Of a stretch of DNA of 64,000 nt, positions 43,890 through 52,295 are shown one piece after another. The DNA comes from Catellatospora tritici (GTDB lineage: Bacteria; Actinomycetota; Actinomycetes; Mycobacteriales; Micromonosporaceae). Location: positions 577,077 through 641,076 of the forward strand of contig NZ_JAHRCY010000001.1 of NCBI RefSeq assembly GCF_019083965.1. The letters are read 5' to 3'. The position numbers and the translations under genes are program-made. Every line of letters starts with the position of its first letter. Position 1 is the stretch's first letter. A model generated the notes under the pieces. That model made no database searches. It was not told where the DNA came from and saw only the letters and a list, made by a program, of their open reading frames with translations.

Positions 43890-43944
43890 GATCATGAAGT
43901 TGTGGGCATGACACACCGTCGAACACGGCCATAGGTTCATGATC
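43890..43944. repeat. 9-bp inverted repeat upstream of the sigma-factor gene
   Basis: GATCATGAA (43890-43898) and TTCATGATC (43936-43944) are perfect complements 37 nt apart, in the 252-bp gap between the divergent protease and sigma-factor genes. It may be an intergenic palindromic element or part of the sigma-factor promoter region. Confidence 0.5.
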
Positions 43945-44031
43945 AACCGAAAAGGGGGGTGGGCGGTACAACCGGGGTGGGGGTGGGGGCCGTCTGAGGT
44001 CTGCAATGGACATCTAGGGACGGGGGTTCCG

Positions 44032-44556
44032 ATGGCTCCGGAGAAGACCGGGCAGCGGGACGCGGAATACGCGGAGTTCGTCTCGGCGCAGCTGCCGGCG
44101 CTGCGTCGGACGGCTTACCTGCTGTGCGGCGACGCCCATCGCGCAGACGACCTGATACAGGAGGCGATCACCAAGCTCTACGTGCGCTGGCACCGGCTTG
44201 GTGAGGTGGAACGGCTGGATCGCTACCTGCGCACCATGCTGGTGCGCGAGTTCCTGAACGAGCGGCGCCTGGCCTGGGCGCGGGTGCTGCTGTTCGGGCA
44301 GCCGGTGTACGAGCCCGTGGCCAGGGCCGACGACACCGAGCAGCGGCTGGCCGTACGTGCCGCGCTGGCGCGGGTGCCCCAGCGCCAGCGGGCCGTGCTG
44401 GTGCTGCGCTTCATGTGCGACCTGCCCGTGGACGAGGTGGCCCAGCTGCTGGGCTGCTCGGCCGGGACGGTCAAGAGCCAGACCTCGCACGGCCTGGAGT
44501 CACTGCGCAGGCACCTGGGCAACCGGGTGGATCTCGTCCCCGCCCTGGCCGATTAG
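44032..44556 (+). CDS. ECF sigma factor, SigE family
   Basis: A 174-residue sigma-70-family protein. Region 2 is visible as FVSAQLPALRRTAYLLCGDAHRADDLIQEAITKLYVRW (about residues 15-50) and region 4 as RVPQRQRAVLVLRFMCDLPVDEVAQLLGCSAGTVKSQTS (about 110-150). Wording such as CGDAHRADDLIQEA is typical of the actinobacterial SigE/ECF41-independent group. ATG 44032 follows a GGGGG ribosome site; a longer frame start at 43939 falls in promoter sequence. It is followed 12 bp later by a membrane-anchored partner that probably acts as its anti-sigma factor. Confidence 0.92.
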   Translation: MAPEKTGQRDAEYAEFVSAQLPALRRTAYLLCGDAHRADDLIQEAITKLYVRWHRLGEVERLDRYLRTMLVREFLNERRLAWARVLLFGQPVYEPVARADDTEQRLAVRAALARVPQRQRAVLVLRFMCDLPVDEVAQLLGCSAGTVKSQTSHGLESLRRHLGNRVDLVPALAD

Positions 44557-44568
44557 AGGAGTTCGAGA

Positions 44569-45807
44569 GTGAATACCGAGGAAGAGTACGGCCGCCGGCT
44601 GCTGGGGCCGCTGGTCGAGGAGCCGACCGCCCCATCGCGGATCGACCTGTCCCAGGCGATGACGTCCGGGCGCAGGCGGCGCCGCACCCGCCAGGCGGTG
44701 GCGACGACGGGGCTGCTGGCCGTCGCCACCGCGGCGGTGATCTCGCTGCCGATGGTGATCCAGCGGGTATCGGCGAACCAGGCCGAGCCGGGCGCGAGCG
44801 GATCCGCGTCGGCGGTCGCCAGCCCGGCGGTGTCGCCGAGCCCGGCCGCGCCCCGCTACGACCGCGGCGGCGCCCCGGCGCTGCCGACCGCGTGCAAGGC
44901 GACGGCCTTCCCATCACCCGGAGGCGGGCACAGCTACGTGCGCGCCGTCGACCCCACGGGGCACTGGGCGGCGTACCGGACGTACATCAACGGGACCAAC
45001 GCGAAGATCTGGCACGACGGCAAGGTCGACGCGGTGAAGATGCCCGGTGAGGACAACGGGTTCGAGGCGATCAACAGCGCAGGGGTCGCGGTCGGGCAGA
45101 CGTTCGTCGGCGAGGCGGGCTCGAACGCGATGGTGTACCGCGACGGCGGCGTGGCGAAGCTGCCCGGCGGCGTCGGGGCAGCACCGAGCGGCATCAACGA
45201 CGACGGCGTCATCGTCGGCGAGAAGGACCACAAGCCGATCGTCTGGCGCGCGGCGACCAGCCGGCCGGAGCCGCTGCCCATGCCCGAAGGTTTCACCTGG
45301 GGACAGGCCAACGACATCGACGACGACGGCACGATCGTGGGTCATGTCTCCGATGGCACCGGGGGCAGCCGGGTCGCGTACGTGTGGCTGCCGTCCGGAA
45401 AGGGCAAGGCGCTGCCCGCGCCCGTGCTCGACGGGGTCACCGCCAACGACTTCGACGCCCGGAAGGTCACCAACGGCTGGGTGTCGGGGTACGCCACGTT
45501 CGCGGGCAAGGAGGCCAACTCGGTCCGCTGGGACCTGGCCACCGGCAAGGTCGAGGCGTTCGCGAAGCTGCAGTGGAGCAACGACGTCAACGCGTACGGC
45601 TGGATGACCGGGATGAGCGACAAGAACCGGGCGGTGCTCACCGACGGCACCACGTACGTCGTGCTGGAGGAGATCTTCCCGATCTACCAGGAGTACGGGA
45701 TGAACTTCGGCGAGTCGATGAGCGACGACGGTCGCGTCATCGTCGGCCAGAACGACGACGGCGCCCACGACGGTGTGCAGCGCGCCCTGCTGTGGCGCTG
45801 CTCGTAA
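44569..45807 (+). CDS. membrane-anchored HAF-repeat protein, candidate anti-sigma/sensor
   Basis: A 412-residue protein. About 40 cytosolic residues (EEEYGRRLLGPLVEEPTAPS) and a basic RRRRRTR stop-transfer are followed by one transmembrane helix (about 48-66, VATTGLLAVATAAVISLPM), a Ser/Pro/Ala linker and an external domain. The external part shows HAF-type beta-propeller repeats: AINSAGVAVGQTF, GINDDGVIVGEKD, DIDDDGTIVGHVS and SMSDDGRVIVGQN. The cytosolic tail lacks a zinc-type anti-sigma motif. Position 12 bp after the sigma gene, same strand, suggests co-translation and a sensor/anti-sigma role; that is inference. GTG start with GAGGAG upstream (44556-44561). Confidence 0.85.
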   Translation: MNTEEEYGRRLLGPLVEEPTAPSRIDLSQAMTSGRRRRRTRQAVATTGLLAVATAAVISLPMVIQRVSANQAEPGASGSASAVASPAVSPSPAAPRYDRGGAPALPTACKATAFPSPGGGHSYVRAVDPTGHWAAYRTYINGTNAKIWHDGKVDAVKMPGEDNGFEAINSAGVAVGQTFVGEAGSNAMVYRDGGVAKLPGGVGAAPSGINDDGVIVGEKDHKPIVWRAATSRPEPLPMPEGFTWGQANDIDDDGTIVGHVSDGTGGSRVAYVWLPSGKGKALPAPVLDGVTANDFDARKVTNGWVSGYATFAGKEANSVRWDLATGKVEAFAKLQWSNDVNAYGWMTGMSDKNRAVLTDGTTYVVLEEIFPIYQEYGMNFGESMSDDGRVIVGQNDDGAHDGVQRALLWRCS

Positions 45808-45869
45808 CGCCGCTCGTAGCGCACGCAAGAGGGGCGCCCAGGTCACCCTGAGCACCCCTCCGGGGGTTT

Positions 45870-45915
45870 GGAAGGGCACCTTCTACATCGGAAAGCAATG
45901 AGAAGGTGCCCTTCC
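45870..45915. terminator. bidirectional terminator; copy B of the dispersed hairpin repeat
   Basis: GGAAGGGCACCTTCT (45870-45884) pairs perfectly with AGAAGGTGCCCTTCC (45901-45915) around a 16-nt loop, between two convergent genes. The arms share 14-15 nt with copies at 16577 and 58216, but the loop differs, so the stem is what is conserved. Confidence 0.85.
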
Positions 45916-45926
45916 TTACTTCAAGT

Positions 45927-47978
45927 TCACCAGGTGGACGGGGCCGGCGGCGCCACGACTGGCGGGCGGTCGTCGCAGGTGATGGTGTTGGGCAGCTCCC
46001 ACGAGGCGAACCAGGGGCCGGTGGTGCCGCCACCGTCGTTGCCACCCAGGTCGGTGAAGGAGAACTCCGAACCGGCGGGCGTGAAGTGGAACGACCCGCA
46101 GTTGTTGATGCCGACCGCGCCCACGTTGCGCGCGTCGACGTTCTCGAACGAGGCCGAGCCGGCCGCGCGGGCGCTGACCACCGAGGTGCCGGTGCCGTCG
46201 ACCCGGACGTCCTTGAAGTGCACGTTCGAGATGGTGTACAGGTCCTTCACCGGCCAGTCGCTGACCAGCATGATCGCGTTGTAGGTGCTGTCGAGGAAGT
46301 GGTCGCCCACGACCTGGATGTCGGCGTCGATGCTGTGCTCCAGCGCGAGGAACCAGATGGCCCCGAGGCCGATGTTCCAGTTCAGCTCGTACGTGCCAGC
46401 GCGCACCGTGGTGTTGTCGGTGATCGCCAGCGTGCCGGTGAACGGCTGCGCGCCGAAGCGCGAGCCGACGTGCAGGCCGCTGCCCTCCCGGATCGGGTCG
46501 GCGACCAGGTTGTTCGACACCGTGTTGTCGGTGCCGCCGTAGATCGCTATGCCGTTGGCCAGGGTCGGGGTCTGCACCGTGTTGTGGTCGAAGACGTTGT
46601 TCGCGTTCGCGATCTGGTCGGACCACATGGCCAGGCCGTCGTCACCGGTGTTGCGGATGAAGGTGTTGGACACCGACGAGTTGGTGACGCCCTTGCGGAA
46701 GTTGATCGCGTCGGCGATCTGGTCCGCGATGATGCTGTTGGTGATCTTCAGGTTGTCCATCGGACCGTCGAACCACATGCCCACCTTGGTGTGGTGGAGG
46801 TAGAGACCGTCGATGGTGGAGTCGCTCAGCGACCCGCCGACGCCGTTGACCTGGTCGGTGTCGATGCGCTCGCGGACGTCGCCCTCGATCGCGAACCCGG
46901 ACAGGTGCACGTTGCTGCTGCCGCCGGCCTCGGCGTACTTGCCGTAGAAGCCGACCCCGGTGTGCACCGAACCGTCGGCGGCGGGGGTGCTCAGCGCGAC
47001 CTCGCTGCCCTTGATCACGGTGTACCAGTTGCCCGCGCCCTCGATGGTCACGTCGTCGACGATGATGTGCCGGTTGACCTGGAACACGCCCGGCGGGACG
47101 TAGACGCTGAGGTGGAAGCGCTTGGCGAACGCGATCGCCTGGTCGAACGCGTCGGCCGAGTCACGACGGCCCGTCGGGTCGGCGCCGAACAGCAGCACGT
47201 TCGCCGCGATCAGACGCACCTTCGGCGCGCCGACCAGCTCGGTGTCGAGCAGGTCGATCGTGGTCGTGGCGGCGTTGCTGCCCGCCGGGGCGGTCAGCCG
47301 GATCCGGTCGCCCGCCTTGTACGTCTTGCCGAGCAGCAGGCGCTGCTCGTCGTAGAAGTGCATGGGGCGGAACGGGGTGGCGATGACCGGCGCCGGGTCG
47401 GTGTACTGCGGCACGCAGCCGCACTCGGTGATCCACCAGTCGGCGTGCAGCAGTCCGGCGGTGGGGTCGTTGCTGAACGGGTACTGGTTGTACAGCCACG
47501 CGTACTGCGAGGTCAGCGTCAGGGTCTTCTTGTTCTTGCCGTTGACCGTGACGTCCAGCGGCGCGGTGATGCCACCACCGGTCGGCGCGTCCGGAATGCT
47601 GTAGCGCACCGTGATCGCGTTGGCGGCGCCGGGCAGCGTGAACTCGACATACTGCCCCGGGGTCAGCTGCACGGCCTTGCGGCCCGAAGCCTCCGCCGCC
47701 AGCGTGTACGCGGCCCGGCCGGTGATGACCGAACCGTTGTGGACCGCGTTCTCGGCCTCCTGCTCGGCGAAGGCCACGGCGGCACCGCGACCTGCGACGA
47801 GCGACGGGTCGAGAGCCGCCCTGGTGACGACCGGGGCGGCGGGGGCGTTCGCGGCCAGAGCCGGGGCGGCGTTGCCGACCACGAGGCTCAGGCCGACGGC
47901 GGCCGTCGTCGCGGAGGCGACCGCCACCGGCGCCCAACGCCGGCGGGACCACCTCGCTCCTGTGATGCTCCGAGACAT
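45927..47978 (-). CDS. secreted right-handed beta-helix glycosidase, GH87-like
   Basis: A 683-residue secreted protein. The signal peptide is residues 1 to ~43 (VVGNAAPALAA). A CBM35-like beta-sandwich lies at about 70-165 (FAEQEAENAV, GQYVEFTLPGAANAITVRYSIPD), followed by a segment (FRPMHFYDEQRLLLGKTYKAGDRIRL) that recurs in GH87 enzymes. A parallel beta-helix from about 275 (GADPTGRRDSADAFDQAIAF) follows. NTGDDGLAMWSD in the helix carries an Asp pair that fits the GH87 catalytic aspartates. GH87 enzymes cut alpha-1,3-glucan (fungal wall, mutan). The assignment to GH87 rather than another beta-helix lyase is moderate. Confidence 0.75.
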   Translation of the reverse strand: MSRSITGARWSRRRWAPVAVASATTAAVGLSLVVGNAAPALAANAPAAPVVTRAALDPSLVAGRGAAVAFAEQEAENAVHNGSVITGRAAYTLAAEASGRKAVQLTPGQYVEFTLPGAANAITVRYSIPDAPTGGGITAPLDVTVNGKNKKTLTLTSQYAWLYNQYPFSNDPTAGLLHADWWITECGCVPQYTDPAPVIATPFRPMHFYDEQRLLLGKTYKAGDRIRLTAPAGSNAATTTIDLLDTELVGAPKVRLIAANVLLFGADPTGRRDSADAFDQAIAFAKRFHLSVYVPPGVFQVNRHIIVDDVTIEGAGNWYTVIKGSEVALSTPAADGSVHTGVGFYGKYAEAGGSSNVHLSGFAIEGDVRERIDTDQVNGVGGSLSDSTIDGLYLHHTKVGMWFDGPMDNLKITNSIIADQIADAINFRKGVTNSSVSNTFIRNTGDDGLAMWSDQIANANNVFDHNTVQTPTLANGIAIYGGTDNTVSNNLVADPIREGSGLHVGSRFGAQPFTGTLAITDNTTVRAGTYELNWNIGLGAIWFLALEHSIDADIQVVGDHFLDSTYNAIMLVSDWPVKDLYTISNVHFKDVRVDGTGTSVVSARAAGSASFENVDARNVGAVGINNCGSFHFTPAGSEFSFTDLGGNDGGGTTGPWFASWELPNTITCDDRPPVVAPPAPSTW

Positions 47979-48177
47979 CGATTTGACTCGTTTCTGTCGG
48001 AGGGGTGAACGCCAAAGACGCTCTCGGCGGAGCGGACGCCAGGAGGTGAAGCTGACTCTAAGTTGCCGATGTCTGCTCCCACAAGCATCCCGCGAAATCT
48101 TTCCGTAACCTTGCCCGACAGATTCGTCTGTCCATTTGGTTATTGCGCGATTGTCGTAACTAAGTTGCGGAAAACAG

Positions 48178-48209
48178 GAGCCGCCCGGAGGGATGCCTCC
48201 GGGCGGCTC
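48178..48209 (-). terminator. terminator of the vWD/NIDO gene
   Basis: GAGCCGCCCGGAGG (48178-48191) pairs perfectly with 48196-48209 over a 4-nt loop. Read on the minus strand, it is followed by CTGTTTTCC. It lies 21 nt after the stop of the leftward gene. Confidence 0.88.
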
Positions 48210-48229
48210 AGGTGCCTTGGCAGCTGCGA

Positions 48230-51200
48230 CTAGCGGATCTCGAAGACGTGCACCCCCGGCTGTGCGCTACCGGTCGACGTCGCCACCAGGCTGCCGGGCG
48301 AGCCGTCCAGGAAGCTGCCGGGCACGCGGGAACCGGCCAGCTCCAGGTAGGTGCCGGCGGCTCCGGTGCCGTTGGTGTATCCGACGGTCGCCGAGATCCC
48401 GCCCAGACCGTCCTCACCGTCGGCCTCGCCGGTCTCCCAGGTCAGCTTCGTGTACCGCAGCACGACGTCGAACGCGCCCGCAGCCACGTCGGACCGGTTC
48501 ACCAGGTAGATCTGGAAGGAGTTGAGCTTGTCGGCGCGAGCGTTGTAGTAGCCGACGTCGGCGTAGTCGGCGCAGAACGCCTGCCTGCCGTCGACCGTGC
48601 CGAAGCCGTACCGCGCCGGTTGCGAGCCCTCGCCGCGGGTGTCCACATCGGCCCACCAGCCGGCCACCATCGCCGCCTGCGTGGACGCCAGCGGCATCGG
48701 GGTGAACTCGTCATAGGGACCGGTGAAGGTCAGATTGCCGTTGTTGTTGACCCACACCGAGTCGAACTGCCTGCCCCGGAAGTTCACCGGGAACGGCAGC
48801 GGGATCTCCGGACTCGATCCGTCGTCGGTCGGCGTCACGGCGTTGGCCTGGCAGCTCAGCCCGCGGACCGCGCCGTCGACCGTGAACCGGTACGCCCCCG
48901 TGAAGCCGCCGGAGTCGAACACCACCAGCCGGTACCGCCCGCCCTGCCGCAGCTGCGACGCCCCGACGAACCCGCAGCCGTTGCCGCGGCTGCGCGCGAT
49001 CGGCTGGCCGTCCGGGGCCACCAGCGTCATCGAGAACGTCGCCGGGTCCGGGCACACCCCGTCCGTGGTGACGCTGAGGTCACTGCCGGCCTGCGCCGTG
49101 AAGAAGAAGGCGTCCGCCCGCAACGGCGAGTCCAGCGACCCGTCGACGGTCTGACCCAGCTCGATCTCCCGGCTGTCCTCCACCGGCGCCCCCAGCGGGC
49201 CCTGCTCCACCGTGGTGCGCAGCAGGTTCGCCACGACCGCGGCCTGCTCGGCCAGCGAGTCGTCGCCGGTCAGACCGACGTCCAGGATGCACTGCTCCAG
49301 CCCGGCCCCGGGGCGCAGACCGTGGTCGCGGCAGACCTGCTCGGCGTGGGCCCGCACGTCGGCCGGCAGCGACTGGATCGTCGGCCGGGCCGTCGGCACA
49401 CGCGGCAGCGCTTCGACGTCGGGCAGCGCGGACCGGAACAGCGACAGCGCGCCCTCGACCCGCCAGCTCTCGCCGAACGCGCCGTAGAGCTGCCCGCTGT
49501 CGAGCACGTCGGTGACCGCAGTGCCGGTGCGCCCGGCCAGATCGCCGACCCGCTCGCCGTCCGCGTCGCCCAGCAAGCCGCGGACGTGCCGTTCACGCTG
49601 CTGCGACAGGTCGACGAAGGTGTTGTCACCGGTGACTCGGCCCGCTGCCAGCTCGGTGCCGTCCGGCCAGCGTACGACCGCGCCCCGACCCGACGAGAAG
49701 GTCAGCACCGCACCGCCGGGCAGGTCGGTCCGGCTCCCCTCGCTCAAGGCCAGGTGGACGCCGTCGAGCGTGGCGTACACGGGGTCGCCGGGGTGCAGTG
49801 AGGGCTCGTCGCCGAAGGCGATCACCGAGCCGCCGACCCGGGCGGCGATGGCGCGGTTGAAGGCGATCGTGGGATCGCCCCGCCTGCCGTAGCGGGTCTG
49901 CACCTCGAAGTCGTCCTCGGTGGACTCGACTGTGGTGTAGTCGCCGGTGGCCTGGAAGTCGTAGCTGACGCCGTCGAACGTGATCAGGTGCGGGTCGCCG
50001 TAGCTGCCGCCGGAGCGCGGTGGACGCCCGTTGTCGGGGACCTGCGTGCCGTCCGGCGGGATTCCTTCGCCGGAGTCGCCGCCGGGCGGCAGGTCGTCGT
50101 CGCTGTCGTCGTCACAGACGTCGCCCCGGCCGTCGCCGTCCTCGTCCGCCTGGTCGGCGTTGCTGAGCCGGGGGCAGTTGTCCAGGGTGAACGTGCCGCC
50201 GTCCCACGGCTGGGCATCGGGCATGCCGTCGTTGTCGGTGTCGTTGGCCGGGTAGTAGTCCGTCGCGTCGATCGTGAACGGCGCCACCGCCGCCTGCGCC
50301 CGGAACCGCAGCGGGCTGGCGAAGGTCCCGGTCTGCCCGAACGGCAGCGGGGTGACCTCCAGCCTGCTCATCGGCAGGGCGTACAGGTACATCGGGTTGC
50401 CGGGGACCACGTCGCCCGGGCAGAAGTCGATCGAGTCGTTGACGATGATGGTGGGCTGCACGTCCACGTCAACGTGGATGAGTACCCCGTGGTCGGTGGC
50501 GGTGGGCCGGAAGGTCATCGGTCCGGTGAAGTCGCGGCGGTCCGGGACCGACCCGAGGACGGCACTGGACATCCCGGCGTTCCCAGCGGTCAGCCCCGGC
50601 GTGTTCCAGTTCTCCCGCACCTTGAAGTTCAACCTGCGGTCGGCACCGATCGCGTGGTCCGCCGACGGGAAGCTCTCCAGCGTCCGTACGGTCGGCGAGC
50701 CCGGCGCGGACAGCGGCGGCGGCGCATCCAGGATGGCGAGTTCCAGCTCGCCCTGGATCTTCACCACCTCGTCCCGAACCGGATCGACCAGCCCGAACGA
50801 CGGATCGTCAGCGTTCACGGGAGTGGCGATCGGCGCGCCGCCGTCGACGTACTCGCTCCACAGGCGCAGGGTCGTCGAGCCGCCCAGCCCCCACAGAACC
50901 GGCAGCAGCGTCCCCTGGATCCACAGCCGCGCGCCGTACGCCTGCACGGGATTGGCCGGCGTGCAGGGTTGCGCGAAATCGATGGTGAACCTGAGCTCCA
51001 GTCGCAGCTCCAGCCCCTGAATCCGGGTCAGCTGTACGACCAGCTTGTCCGCGACGGTCCTCGGTTGGAGACCGACCGGCGACATGGCGTCGGGGTCGAG
51101 ACCGACCAGCCTCACCGCGTCGGCTCCCACGCCCAGCACGGCGGGGTCGAGGGTGACGGTGATCGGTCGCGCGAACGACAGCCCGGTGGGCGAGATGTCC

Positions 51201-52009
51201 AGCACCGGCGCGCCCAGCCGGTCTGTCGCGCCGCTGAACAGCAACTGGGTGAAGTTGATGTCGGTGGGGCGGCCAAGCGCGCCGCGCGGGACGTCCACGC
51301 GCCAGCCGATGCCGGTGAAGGTGCCGCCCTGGACGCCGACCCTGGTCGGCGCGGCCAGCTTCTGCATCAGGACGTCCTCGACGACCCCGGTCGTCCCGGC
51401 GATGCTCGCGATGCCCGCGCGACCCAGCCGCCCGGTCGCGCGCACCGCGACGACCAGGTCGCCCTCGGGCAGGCGGGTCAGCGTGTAGCGGCCGTCGGCA
51501 CCGGTCGTGGCTCGGCGGTCGGCGTAGCGGACGGTCGCGCCCGCGATCGGAGCGCCGGACAGCGCGTCGAGGACGCGCCCGGAGACGCTGCCGGGGCGGC
51601 TGGTGAGCTTCTGCTCGACCGACGCCTTCCGCGTGTAGACCCGGCCTCGCATCAGCGCGGTCGCGGTCAGGTCGTTGCGGCAGCCGGGGTGCAGCGGGAC
51701 CTCCGCGGCGTACGTACCGTCGTCCTCGGCGACCACGTCGACCGGCAGCGCGCCGCCGGTGATGCGTACCGTCGTCCCCGGCAGCGCCCGGCCGGTGGTC
51801 GCGGCACTGCCCCGGGCCGTCCTGGTCGGCGCGGACAGGGTCAGCTCCGCCTGCGGCGCGGGCGGCTGCGGCTGGTGCGCGACGGCCTGGCGGCTCGCAC
51901 CCGCGCTCGCGGTCGCGGGCAGCAGCGCCGCCACCAGCACGCCCGCCAACGGCAGCAGCAGCCAGCGCGCCGGGCGTCTGGATCGGTCGCGGACTCTCAA
52001 GCGGACCAC
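48230..52009 (-). CDS. large secreted multidomain protein with vWD and NIDO-like domains
   Basis: A 1259-residue protein with a signal peptide (residues 1 to ~36). Residues about 140-215 form a carboxypeptidase-regulatory/Ig-like domain (GSVSGRVLDALSGAPIAGATVRYADRR). About 635-690 is a thrombospondin type-3 calcium region (DTDNDGMPDAQ, DNCPRLSNADQADEDGDGRG). About 712-880 is a von Willebrand factor D-like domain (GDPHLITFDGVSYDFQATGDY). A pre-peptidase C-like segment (ADAFFFTAQAGSDLSVTT) follows, and the last ~170 residues are NIDO-like (FDSVWVNNNGNLTFTGPYDEF, GWWADVDTRG). It is presumably a large adhesive or matrix protein outside the cell. The GTG start has AGGAGAG 4 nt upstream. Possible self-processing at GDPH is known in some vWD proteins, not shown here. 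Confidence 0.85.
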   Translation of the reverse strand: MVRLRVRDRSRRPARWLLLPLAGVLVAALLPATASAGASRQAVAHQPQPPAPQAELTLSAPTRTARGSAATTGRALPGTTVRITGGALPVDVVAEDDGTYAAEVPLHPGCRNDLTATALMRGRVYTRKASVEQKLTSRPGSVSGRVLDALSGAPIAGATVRYADRRATTGADGRYTLTRLPEGDLVVAVRATGRLGRAGIASIAGTTGVVEDVLMQKLAAPTRVGVQGGTFTGIGWRVDVPRGALGRPTDINFTQLLFSGATDRLGAPVLDISPTGLSFARPITVTLDPAVLGVGADAVRLVGLDPDAMSPVGLQPRTVADKLVVQLTRIQGLELRLELRFTIDFAQPCTPANPVQAYGARLWIQGTLLPVLWGLGGSTTLRLWSEYVDGGAPIATPVNADDPSFGLVDPVRDEVVKIQGELELAILDAPPPLSAPGSPTVRTLESFPSADHAIGADRRLNFKVRENWNTPGLTAGNAGMSSAVLGSVPDRRDFTGPMTFRPTATDHGVLIHVDVDVQPTIIVNDSIDFCPGDVVPGNPMYLYALPMSRLEVTPLPFGQTGTFASPLRFRAQAAVAPFTIDATDYYPANDTDNDGMPDAQPWDGGTFTLDNCPRLSNADQADEDGDGRGDVCDDDSDDDLPPGGDSGEGIPPDGTQVPDNGRPPRSGGSYGDPHLITFDGVSYDFQATGDYTTVESTEDDFEVQTRYGRRGDPTIAFNRAIAARVGGSVIAFGDEPSLHPGDPVYATLDGVHLALSEGSRTDLPGGAVLTFSSGRGAVVRWPDGTELAAGRVTGDNTFVDLSQQRERHVRGLLGDADGERVGDLAGRTGTAVTDVLDSGQLYGAFGESWRVEGALSLFRSALPDVEALPRVPTARPTIQSLPADVRAHAEQVCRDHGLRPGAGLEQCILDVGLTGDDSLAEQAAVVANLLRTTVEQGPLGAPVEDSREIELGQTVDGSLDSPLRADAFFFTAQAGSDLSVTTDGVCPDPATFSMTLVAPDGQPIARSRGNGCGFVGASQLRQGGRYRLVVFDSGGFTGAYRFTVDGAVRGLSCQANAVTPTDDGSSPEIPLPFPVNFRGRQFDSVWVNNNGNLTFTGPYDEFTPMPLASTQAAMVAGWWADVDTRGEGSQPARYGFGTVDGRQAFCADYADVGYYNARADKLNSFQIYLVNRSDVAAGAFDVVLRYTKLTWETGEADGEDGLGGISATVGYTNGTGAAGTYLELAGSRVPGSFLDGSPGSLVATSTGSAQPGVHVFEIR

Positions 52010-52295
52010 GCCACTCTCCTAGCTCATGACTGTAGGTAGCGTGACCGTGACACTCCTTCACGTCCGTACACAATGGATGTTGGCAGTTTCGGCACCCCGG
52101 GGCCGGTGCAACGGACCGATCTCCGGCCAGGTCCGGCCGACCAGTGTCCGGTACCGGCCCATGGGATTCCCCCGGACGGCACCTGGAGGACCGGGTGTAC
52201 CCGGGCACTAGGGGGCAACACTGACAACCCCCGGAGAGACAGACAGCGTTGGCACGGCGAGGATCGAACAGTCACCTACGGCTCAGGAGCGCGGC

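Noticed and set aside
45906..48008. 700-codon frame antisense to the beta-helix glycosidase gene
   Set aside because: Compositionally biased shadow with no recognisable fold; the sense strand has a signal peptide, CBM-like domain and GH87-like motifs.
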